DNA from: Branchiostoma floridae
Taxonomy: Eukaryota; Chordata; Leptocardii; Amphioxiformes; Branchiostomatidae
Assembly: GCF_000003815.2 (NCBI RefSeq)
Contig: NC_049989.1
Coordinates: 17,946,684 to 18,008,683 of the forward strand
Length of the DNA: 62,000 nt
Direction: 5' to 3'
Each line of letters opens with the position of its first letter. The first letter of the stretch is position 1. Under the pieces are notes generated by a model that did no database searches, was not told where the DNA came from, and was given only the letters and a program-made list of their open reading frames with translations. Shown here in pieces: positions 10,401 to 22,400 of this stretch. A program made the translations under genes and the position numbers.

Positions 10401-13400
10401 GGATGAGTGAGTAAATGAATGAATGAAACTCACGACACCTGGGACACCTTCCAGTCCATGCTGAGGATCATCAAGAAGTACCAGTTCCCATTCAAGATGG
10501 GGAGTAAGAAAGGCTTCTGATGAATGACTGAATGGTCTATTGACATGTGCAACATCACAGCTAAGACCTGAATTACATGTGTTAATAGAATATTCTTCTA
10601 TCAGTGACTCTTTGAAACACGCAAGGCACGTATGTCAAAATTTTTTGTGTCTGCTCAGCACATCTTGATCACAGAGTGATCTTGTCTCTCAAGATGCAGC
10701 AAAATTCAGATTCCAGCTCTGAAGAGCAGCACATTATCGATGCAAAGAAGGCTTTTTAAAAGCAACCCCTATTGATCTGTATCAGTACTGCAGGCAAATA
10801 TTTCTGGCATGCCAAATCAGAAAAATGCAGAATAGTTCTCCCAAAGCTAAACATTCTCTACTCAACTGTTACTTGAAGGAACAATGTTTAAACAGTACTG
10901 GGAATTTGGTCTACACACCCCCTTCATTATTACATACTGGGTTTTAATGATTCAGTTTTGTCGCTCACAGGACAGCAGTAATCAGAAAGGCAAGCTGGAA
11001 AGGCTGTCAGAAAGAAGCCCATGCTTAGTAGGACTTGTTAGAATGGTTACCAGTCTATTAATCCATGTGTGTCACTGTGTGCGTGCAGGTGAAGATAAGA
11101 TCCCAGGCCACACCGTTTCCTTCTCCTCCTATCCTGGAGTTATCTACTCAGGAGACGACTTCTACATCACAAGCGCATCCTTGGTAAGAGATATAATCAA
11201 GCCATTTTATAGTATCTATCTACTTGCACAGACTGAAGTTAAACTTCAGTCTGTGCAGGAAGATACTGTAAAAGGGCTTGATTTGGCTGGGACAAATCCA
11301 TTGGTTTTGTGGAGGGAGTTGTTTAAAAGAAAAGATATTTTCAACACTAGCTGATACATTCGAATCCTGTTAATTGCATGACGTGTTTGTCAGTGGATTG
11401 TACATCCTTGGTAAGAGATAACCTCAGTGTGTGCAAAAAGATACGGTAAAATGGCTTGATTTGGCTGGGATAGGTCCTAGAGATTTTGTGATGTTGTTTT
11501 TGACAAAAGATATTTTCAACACTAGCTGGTGCAGTAGAATCCTGTTAATTGCATGAACCATTTGTCAGTCAATTGTACATCCTTGGTATTGATATAATAA
11601 AGAGATAACTTATGTTTGTGCAAGTAGATACTGTTAACCCACACCAATTTAATTTGTTGGTTCTCAGATTTAAAAAAAAAACTTTTCTAAAAACCCTTAA
11701 TAATGACAATGAAGCCTGAGGATCAGGTTTATGCCTTGGTGCACTCAGTTTTATGAGGTGAATACAGTCACATTCCAGTTTTCCTCCCTACCCTCTAGCT
11801 TTATGATGTCCGCTTGCTATATTTTTACTTTTAGAATCCTAGAACCAAGAAATTGAATTGGTATGGCCTAAAATGGCTTGGTTTGGCTGGGACGAATCCA
11901 AGTGATTTTGTGGTGTTGTTATTAAAAAAGATATTTTCAATACTAGCTGAAATTTTGTCTGCATGTACATTTATTTCATTGCCCTTTCGGGTTTGCAGTT
12001 GAGGCAATTCTTAAGTACATTTAGTACGAATATAGCACATGCACAAAAAATCTATCAGCCATAGATTTACCACTCATAGCTTTTTTCAGTAATAGTTTAG
12101 AAAAGATGATTGTGACAACAAACCAGCTCAAAAGAGTCTTGTATACATTCGTGTATACCTTTGCCAAGAAGGTTATTTTTTGCTGCTGTTTGTGTGTGTG
12201 GCAGCATAACTCAGGAACTTGTGAATCAATCTTCATTATATTTTGTGAGTTGGGATTTGGAAAATGAAAGATAAGTTAATGATGGGCCTCATAGCAGCTT
12301 TCCACAGTACTGCAGCAGCACATCAAGTTTTGTATTCTCACGACTGACTGATTTTCGTAGGTTGCCCAAGAGACGACCATAGGAAACAGTAACCCTGCCC
12401 TATGGAAGTACGTACAGCCCCAGGGACAGGTGCTGGAGTGGCTGAGGAACATCGTGGCCAACAGGCTGGCCAACAAGGCCATGGACTGGGCAACCATCTT
12501 CAAGAAATATAACAGTGGCACGTGAGTTAGAAACTTGTTTACAAGCTAACTTCTGTCTATGTATATTGTGTTTGTGCTTGAGCTTTCTCGTGAGTTAGAC
12601 GCTTTTTCTTAAGCTAACTGCTGTCTATGTCAACCTGTTCTTGTTCAAGCTTTTATGTGAGTTATGCACTTTTTCTTAAGCAAACTTCTGTCTATGTCAA
12701 CCTGTTCTTGTTCAAGCTTTTATGTAAGTTAGGCACTTTTTCCTCTCGCAAACTTCTGTCCATGTCAACCAGTTTTTTCTCAACCTTCTACGTGAGTTAG
12801 GTACTTTTTCTCTTGAACCATATCACTCATGACATAGTTAGGCAGATGATTGAATGCTGCACCTGGTCCAGTATCTTTTACTGCAAGGCTGTCTGCATGC
12901 GTTGATGCATTTTGCCTAACTAATGGATTATCAAGTAGAAGGTTGATCTATGTTCTTCATGTTTTGCCACATTAGATACAATAACCAATGGATGATAGTG
13001 GATTACAAGACTTTCACGCCCAACAAGGACCTTCCCGAGAAAGGGCTGCTTGTTGTACTCGAACAACTGCCGTGAGTAGTTTCATGTTGATTTCTACTCG
13101 CTCATACACCCAACACAAAATGTTCTGAAACTTAAATTTCATCAACCATATCTCTTTATCAATTGTTTAGTATTATGTATTATTGGAAAATATTGTATAT
13201 TTGTCATGATTATACTTTCATAGGGGGAACAAAATTCAACCATGTCACAAGACAAAAGTGCCTAAATTCACCTGATGATACAGGGACTATCTAGTGTGAG
13301 CAGGAGAATTCTGCACTTTTTTGGGTCAAGTAACTAAAAATCAGTCTCATAATCATTTCTCATAAGTGTCATGACAACAAGCGAGACACTTGTTTGAAGG

Positions 13401-16400
13401 AAAATATACAAGCTTTCCAAAAAAATGATATGGACCTTAATTTTTTAGTAATACATGCTAGAGTTGTTTTGCCGAAGTGTTTTTTAGTTGTTGTTTTGTT
13501 TGTTTGATGTTACAGAGGCATGGTGATGATGGATGATGTGACATCAGTCCTGGCCAAGCAGGCTTACTGGCCAAGTTACAACTCACCGTAAGTCTTCTTA
13601 GTACTTTATTTGTTATTGGGTGGGCCGACTACTCACTCTTTGCAGCCAGGGGCTGAATTGCGAGGAGCTTACAATAGGCGGGGCTAAATCACAAGGGTCT
13701 GGAGCGAGCTGCCATTCGGCGCCACTCAGGTGACCTCAATACGACAGTAATTGCCCCAGGTGTGGCCAAGGTACTGTAGGTTTTGAACCCCTCACACCGC
13801 ATCATCGCACGTGTGGCGGGTTCTTTAACGTGCCTGGGGTATGGCTCTCCCCAGACATGAGACCTCCATTTAACGTCCTATCCGAGGGACACGTTTATAC
13901 AAGTTTTACAGTAGCTCAAGGTTCTAGCAGAAGTCTCAGACAAAGGGGCATGTGTATCTTGTCCTTCTCTGGAAGAGCAAGGATGAGATGGTTTGTTTCT
14001 TGTTAGTTTCCTTTTGATTGTAGTCACTAGTAAGGTAGCCTAGACTGTAGTTGTAGAAGTAATGACAGTAGTGTGGTTGCCTTGTAGGTGTAGTGATACA
14101 AGGCTACTAGGCACTGGTGCCACTTTCTGCACTCTTTGAATACAGAAATAAAAGTCTTGGTGGCTGTGATGCCATGTTTTGATGTGCCAATTCTTATCAC
14201 AATGTCCAAATTTTGAATATTTAGGCATCTTGTTGTTTTGGCCTATCTTGTTGAATTTTTTTCACTCCTTCATTTCACTTGGAGTCAACAGGAGATGTCA
14301 CCCATAGAGTTTACTTGCTGTGTCCTTACTATGATATTTGTTACGATTCCAGTTATTTTGAGAAGATCTTAGAGTTAACTTTCTGTGGCCATAGAGTAAA
14401 ACTTTCTGTGGCCTGTGATATTTCCTGATATTTCGTATGATTCCAGTTATTTTGAGAAGATCTTCAACACCAGCGGTTTGCCCGCCATGGTTGAGAAGTA
14501 CGGGGACTGGTTCAGCTACGAGCACACACCGCGGGCAAACATCTTCAGGAGAGACCACGGGAAGGTCACGGACATCAGCTCCATGATCAAGCTCATGAGG
14601 TAGGGAAGAAATCCACAGTATCACTCACTCACTCACTCACTCACTCACTCACTCACTCACTCACTCACTCACCCACTATCCAGTTTAGCGTCCGTTGTTC
14701 CCTGTCTTGCAAGGGTTGGACGTTGCGTGATATTGTTAGGTCTGATTGCTGTTTGTTTCTTTTCTTCTGGATTTGAAAAGGTAACATTGCATGCCAGAAT
14801 GGAATGTCTTTGAAACGGGATACCGTACATACTGTCAGTGTTGTAAAGTGGATATGAAATGGTTCCGAAGATGAATATTAGTGGTATCAAAGTTTTCTAC
14901 TTGAAACAATTGGTAGATAATATGATTTTCAATGATTTTAATCATCTATAAGGATATCAATTGGGCACTGGTATACAGCATGCTCTTGCCATTCCAAAAA
15001 CAAATTTTGACCCTCAAATAGACTGACTCTATATTCTACACACCGCTGGAGTAAGAGTATACAGAAAGTCCTTATGTGCATGGACCAAACATATATTCTT
15101 ATTCTTATTCATAGATGTTAATTGTCTTTGAATTGATATTCACAACACAGCATTTAAACCAGAGATATTACAAATGGCTCACTTCCATATTAGCCTCAGA
15201 ATGACCTGTAAGTGGAGATTGATTTGTAATAAAACATGACTGGATTTTCTGTGGTAACTGCTGAGGAGTTCCCTACGGACTCGTGATCTATTAACCTTCA
15301 TCTGACCTCTACACGTGTGCATAACGAGACATCTTTATGGGGGTATCGTAAAAGATGACTCAGGTGATTGAAATACCTTTAGAAATGCCTCATGACGTGA
15401 GATATCATTAGGGTAGCTGCATGCACAGTTAATGAAGGGGCAGGGCAAGTGACCAATTCAAGATAAAGTTTACAAGGTAAAGATTATGTACAGAACTGTG
15501 GGTAGTCTGTGGCTGCTTTCAGCTTAAACTTTTTTCCGTCCCACTCATTGTTCGAGAGCCCCTGTTGTTGATTTTCCTTCTAAGCTTATGAAGTACATTT
15601 TCACAGTTTCAGTCATTTTTTGGGAAGAATGGGATAAAGCAGTTTCTGTCCCAATAGAAAATTTCCATCCCAAGGACGGAAGGACGGGTCCTAGAGACAG
15701 CCCTTCGTTTAGAAATGCCTCGCATCACCTGTTAGGGTAGCTACATGTACAGTTAATGAAGAGGCAGGGCAAGTGACCAATTCAAGATAAAGGTGTTTGT
15801 ACAGAACTGTGGTTGTCTGGGACTGACCAAGAGATAAGGCACGAAATGTAGGTTTTAAAGGACAGTCACACGGAGCTATAGCAGTAGTATGTTATCTTTA
15901 GAGTAAAGCTTTATACACTATTATGAAGGAATAGAGCACTGCCACCAAGTACATGTAGGGGCACCCTCACTAGATAGCACTTACAAATGTACAGTTAGAC
16001 AAGTTAGATGTGCAAAGGTTTAGGTGTGACAGGTTGTTCAGTGTAATACAACCAGCTGCTGCCATGCCATGTTCTTGTGAAGCTGGTGTGTTTTGCTGAA
16101 AGGTGGTTGTACTGGCTATATAGATACAAATACAGAAGCTGGTGTGTTACACCAAAAGGCTGCAAAAGAGACACAGATATATATACTAGATATTCGGTCT
16201 TTATTTTGTTCAATCTTGTTTTTGTTGTTTTTTCTGTACACAATTAAAACAGGGATATCAAAAGAATAACAAGGAAAATACTAGATTATCAAGTCATGAG
16301 ACTACCACAACCTGTGTACACAGAGAGTGTAGACAATGCCGAGGTTTATTTGCAATGTTATCGTGGTTATTGATACATGTATGGGTTTCTAAGTGTGCGA

Positions 16401-19400
16401 GCATGCTACCAAACATGTTTCATGAAGAGGAAGAAGAAAAAACCTAAAAAAGGAGCATATTATTGTTGTTCATCTTGTAGTGCCTATTAGCACATAGTTT
16501 CCTTTGCTGTTTCAGTGCCAGGGTATATATTTCTATTTTTATTATATTTTTATAGAGAGGGGTTGCTAGCCCTTCCCCTTGACTTGAACATGCTCAAGGC
16601 ACCGCCTCAAAACACAGGAATGCCATTTTTATGTTCCTTCCAAAAGAAGGTGAAGCCCCAACTGAGATGCCCTTCCCAGGATTTGAACCGGAGTCTCACA
16701 GTTACATCTAACATGTACCAACTAATTAAACCAGGGGTTCAACTGTGAAGCTGCTACCAGTTGTGCTAGAGTGACATCTCTGATAATATAAGCACCAATA
16801 AAGCTAGACTCTCATAGCCTACTATGGAGGCTGGGTTACTTCTTTGTTTCCACCATGGAATAATGATACTAGCCACGCTGACGCATATACCTACAATAGG
16901 CTTTTCAATAACTTGAGTCTTACATTAGCACAGGTAACTACATGCCCAGCTGTTTTGTTTTCTCATGAATAAATGGAACACGAAGCAGTCATCACTGGTA
17001 ATTACCATGAATTATGCACATGAGGGCCACCTGTATTCTGGTGCTATAAAAGCCTCTAGTTGCTAGGGAGAAGGGCAAGACGCGTGATGTACTGTAAATG
17101 CATTTAAGTTTGCAGGGATTTAATTTCACGGTAGCAGAAAAAAGGACTTTTCGCGGTGGTTTTAAGTTCACGGTAGCACCATGCACTGTAGTCTCTTGCT
17201 GCCATAGAAAAATGTTCACGGTGGTTTTAAGTTCACAGTGAAGGGGCCACTGCAAAAATGGCAAACATTTTTGCATTTACAGTACACCGTTAATCTTGAA
17301 CAGAGTGTTTTATTTTTGTGGTTTATGTGGAGACCTTGCCACCACAATTTTATATACTAGTAGTCTGACCAAAGGTGATGCAGAATACACAGTTTTGTAT
17401 TAAATTTTCGTTATTTTTAACGAGTTTGCTCAGTGCAAGGCCATTGAGCACTACTATTAAAGCACTGCTATTAATTAACTCCACTCACTGTAGCAGCATC
17501 TCTGGCTAACGTGGTGTCTGTACCAGGGCTGTTTCCAGGACCTATCCTGGGAAAGACATTTACTTGTTGGGACATTAAAAAAAATTCCACGCCATCTGTC
17601 CCAAAAATCAGAGCTTCATGACATTAAAACTGATGAAAACATATCCTTATAAGCTTATAACAACAGATTTAACAACAAAAATCAACAATTTTGTCTCCCA
17701 AACAATGACTGGGACAGAAAGAAATTTAAAGATAGATGGAGACAGTCTTGGTCTGTACTGCTCTGTCAACTGTCTGCAGACTGTTTTTTCTAGATATGTA
17801 CCCTGGGTGCCAAACAGAATCCGGCAGCTAGCGAGTTTATTCGGGGACCCAAAGCTTTCAGGCCCGCCAATGTCATATTAGCACTCCTGGAAGTTAAAGC
17901 CCAAAGGCGAAAAGGGCAGCAAAACCATCTTCGGGAGCGCTAATATGAGATCGGTGGGCTGGCTAGCTGCTCGATTCTGTCTGGCACCCAGGGAACTAGA
18001 AATGCTGTCATCACATTTGAATGTTATATCTCACTAGCTTAGTCTTCGATGACAAAGTCTGTCAAAATAACCAGAAACTCTAGCACAGTTCTGGAATGTT
18101 AATTGATGTGAACAAAATCCTGGTTTGAGGCTGTTAGGATTTTCAAACTCTCTCATACCAAATACTGAAAATTCTTTTTTTTTTTGTGTGTGTGTGTGAT
18201 AGAAAGGAAAAATTTAGGGTGTTTTTTTTGGGGGGGGGGTGAACTAGTTCTGTGATCAGTAGTAATATTCATGTATTAGAAACATAATCATATTCACTGT
18301 ATGTGGAGAGTTCAATGCAAAAACAGCAAAAATGTAACCACTATAAACTTATCAAGATTCACAGTAGGAAGTGTTGTGTAATGTGCTATGTATGTGGAAC
18401 CAACTTGATTGATTCTTTTTCAAGGTCACAAGGTAAATATTTGTCCAGTGATCAGCTGCACATGTTTGATATCGCAGATTTGTAGATTTCCATGCACATA
18501 TTGGTTTGAACACCATAAAAGAAACTTGTCTTTAATGGGCATCATTAATCAAATAACGATTTGGTGGTTTGAATTACGCCTTCTAAGTTGTATCATAGCT
18601 TCTTCCTCATGTTTAACCACAGGGTAGATCGCCTGGGTAGCCAGATGCAAAAGCTCTTCTCATACGTTCCCACCAAACTTAATTAATAACCATTATACAG
18701 TCCTACATGTTGATGTGATTGAGAAATGTCGATTCAAGAAGATACGACAGAGGCATTTTTTTACTGCAAATCATTGTAGGAACTCATTGCCACCAAGTAC
18801 ATTGTACATTAGGAGCATCCTCAACAGATGGCTTTAAACAATGCTTACAGTTAAATGTGCAAAGGTTAGATGTGACAGGTTGTTCAGTGTTATATACCTA
18901 GTTGTTTTCACACTATGTGCTTAGTCTCTACCAGACTGATGATAATTTTTCATACCAGAGGAGTTGGTCAACCATGCAGCCGGAGGGGAGACCCAAAACT
19001 AAACGTAGACTGTTTTTTTTTGCCAAATTCTATGATCCTCACTCACACCCTTGTCGGAAGGCCTGGTCGAAGCTACCGCGTGTATTTCACCAACAAGTAT
19101 ACGAACTATACAACTGCTGCTACAGATGCAGATAGATTTCAGTGCAGGTGTGTTTTCGACGGTCAGTGGGTTAAGGTCATCAGATAAGGTTAATATACGA
19201 GGCGCCCTTGTGCCTGTCCACTACACCTTTATTACATACACCCGTCCACAGCTGTGTTGACCATCCCGTCAATGAGTGACCAGCGGGACAAACAGGTGGA
19301 CATGAAATGTCCGGCCTTATGTAAGGTCTGCGTGTGACCCCGTCACAAAGTTCAGTAGCTTCATTCCGTCAATCGGACCCCAACCGTGCTTAGAAATGCC

Positions 19401-22400
19401 CAAGAGGCTTAATCTCCAAGCAGATCCACGGTGGCCAATGGGTCTCACTTTGGCAAGCTAACCTTCTTGGCCGGCTTTGATAGTATGTTATGCCAACGTA
19501 GGATCTGCTTGAAGTGTCCGGCCTTATGTAAGGTCTGCGTCACAAAGTTCACAAGTTACAGATTCGATGATACTGTAAGAAAGGAGTAGAAACCGTCTCC
19601 TGGCTCCTGGGATTCTTACCCGCGCCGAACCCTGGCGACCAGACAAACCTAGCATGGCAAACCACTATGTCAAAAGCTCAGAGCCTTTGACATGGTCATG
19701 AAGTGTCCGGCCTTATGTAAGGTCTGCGTTTGACCCCGTCACAAAGTTCAGGGGAGTTGTAGATTCGATGATGCTGAAAGAAAGCAGTAGAAACAGTCTC
19801 CTGGCTCCTGGGATTCAAACCCGCATCGAACCCTGGTGACCAGACAAACCTAGCATCGCAAACCACTATGTCAAACATGCCCGTAGCCAGGATTTCGGTT
19901 GGGGGGGTTCTTTTTAGTAAATGTGGGACCATCGAGCGCCGCAGGCGCGAGACTCACGCCGAAGGCGTGAGGTACCTAGGGGGGTCCGGGGGCATGCTCC
20001 CCCGGAAAAAATGAAATTTTGACCCTCTGAAACGCCATTTCCTGCATTTTGACCGTCAAAAATCGCTTGCGAAGTTTAATGGTATTTCTATTAAAGGACA
20101 AGGCTTTGAGGCCAACTCCCTCGACATATTTTCACCATGTCTGACACCAAAGGCGTGAGGCGTCGCAATGGAGGTCCGGGGAAATTTTGAAATCTGGACC
20201 CTCTGAAAAGCCATTTCCTGCACTTTCTGGGGCAAATTTTGCTGATAGACTTACTACAATTGGCTGAAATGTCTATCAAGAAAAAATGCAAATCAGTCAT
20301 GCCTTTGAAAAAAAATCTTGGACATGCAAAAAGTGGACCTTCGATCCTGAAAAAGCGGACCTTTTGAGCGAGTGGGGGGGTTCTTCCGAACCCCCCGAAC
20401 CCCCCCTGGCTACGGGCATGTCAAAAGCTCAGAACCTTTGACATGGTCAGTTTGGCAGCGCTTGAGCCCCACTGATACACTCCTCCCCCTTTTCTTTTAA
20501 AGATTCGTCCTCAAATCTTCAAGCTTGATATCCCTGTGTAGCACATTCCCTAGCCTTTTACGTCACAGGGTCAGTGTTGGGAACCAATGTAAGAAAGGAG
20601 TAGAGACACTGGCTCCTGGTATTTGAACCTGCACTGAACCAGGGCCACTAGACCACAAACCCAGCTCGGTGACTTTATTTTCCCAGTGACCTCTCTACCT
20701 CAAATTTATTAAACCACAAATTTGGGTTTCCAGTATATTGCTACAATCACTGTATGACAGAATTATTTCAACTGCGAACATAAAACATCTTCATTTCCCC
20801 TCCTATACCGCAGCCCCAACCTATCCAATTACAGATCTTAATCCAATTTGTGTTCAGGGATTTGTGGTCAGGGCACTGTAATCTCAGGTTGTGGGGTGGG
20901 TTTTGACCTTATAAGGCTACCTGCAAATGCATTTAGATCATTTATTGTGTCTAGTTTGTTTCTATATAATCTAATATGTGTCTGATACCTCCATGAAAAA
21001 TTCTAGCATTGTTATTTTTGGGCAGCATTCATTTGTGTGGCCTTTCATCTGAACTTGAGAAGGTCAGAAGAATGAGACCTAAAAATGATAAGATTTTGGC
21101 CCCCTAGTGGCCTGTTATGGTACTACAGTGGGACCTCCAGTTTTGATATGTTATTAATTTTTATTAATATAATTGGTCTGAGTACCTAAAATAATCTGCA
21201 TCACAAGCAGAGGAATAAGAGTGTAAGTGTAGGCATTAATTGTAATGTGGTGTGAACATGTACTGCTTAAAAACTATTTTGTATGGTTATACTAACAATT
21301 TACACGAAGTCTACTTGAAGTCAGTGTTGTAAGTGGAATATCATAATAATGATTTGTATACAACAGTCGTGCAGTCAATGTTGGAAAGCATTATATGACA
21401 TACAACATGTATAACGTCAAGTACTGCGTGAAATTTATTTTGTATGCTTATAACATTTTACATGAAGTCTACATGAAGTCAGTGTTGAAGAAGTGGAACA
21501 TTGTATACAGAAGTCATGTACTACGTACAGTCAATGTTGGAAAGCATTACATGCCGTACAACATGTATGACGTCAAGTACTGCGTGAAATTTATTTTGTA
21601 TGCTTTAATATAACATTTTCCATGAAGTCTACATGAAGTCAGTGTTGAAAAAGTGGACCGTTGCATACAACAGCAGTGTACTACGTGCAGTCAATGTTAG
21701 AAAGCATTATATGCCATACAACATGTATGACGTCAAGTACTATGTGAAATTTATTTTGTATTCTTGTAACATTTTACATGAAGTCTACGTGAAGTCAGTG
21801 TTGAAAAGTAAAACATTGTATATAACAGCAGTGTACATGTACTACGTGTAATCAATGTTAGAAAGCATCATATGACATACAACATGTGACGTCAAGTACT
21901 GCATCTAATTTATTTTGTATGGTTTAGAGAACAATGTACATGTCATGAAAGTCTTCGTGAAGTCAGTGTTGAAAAGGTGGAACATTGTATACAACAACCG
22001 TGTACTACTTGCTATGTATCTAGATGATGTCAAGTCCTATCTTGAAATAAATTAGTTCTGCACAGCGTGCGCTACGTGACACCTGCGCTTCTAATGCTAG
22101 TGGCACTGTAAATATTGAAATGTATGCAGTGGTTTTATTTTCACCACGTTTTTTCCAGTGACATCTCCCTAACATCATAAATATTATGATGAACTGTACC
22201 ACAGAATTGTTTTGACTGCAAGGGATGTGAAATTTCTGATCTCAGTGATGAAATTGAAAACAGAATTCCCACATTTCACATTCACACAAATTAACTTCAT
22301 TAAGGCTTTGAACGGTTGATATAAGAATAGCTTGTCCAGAACATAAGATATCAAAACTGAGATGTTCTGCTGAATTTACTTAGCAAGCCACTATGAAGCC

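Larger units (their letters stand above)
19300..20665 (-). repeat. Cluster of tRNA-derived SINE copies in tandem (minus orientation)
   Basis: The block GTCCGGCCTTATGTAAGGTC ... CACAAAGTTCA recurs at about 19307, 19517 and 19701. It is followed by GGCTCCTGGGATTC and AACCCTGG(C/T)GACCAGAC. On the minus strand this reads as a tRNA-like head with TAGTGGTTTGCGATGCT (A-box region) and GGTTTGAATCCCAGG (B-box region). A further copy lies at 20570-20660. A foldback element (19411-19514) and a MITE (19876-20420) are inserted within the cluster. Confidence 0.65.

Noticed and set aside
21395-21851. Repeated peptides KYCVKFILYA in two open frames
   Set aside because: They come from the 158-bp tandem array; the unit length is not kept a multiple of three, so frame is lost between units.
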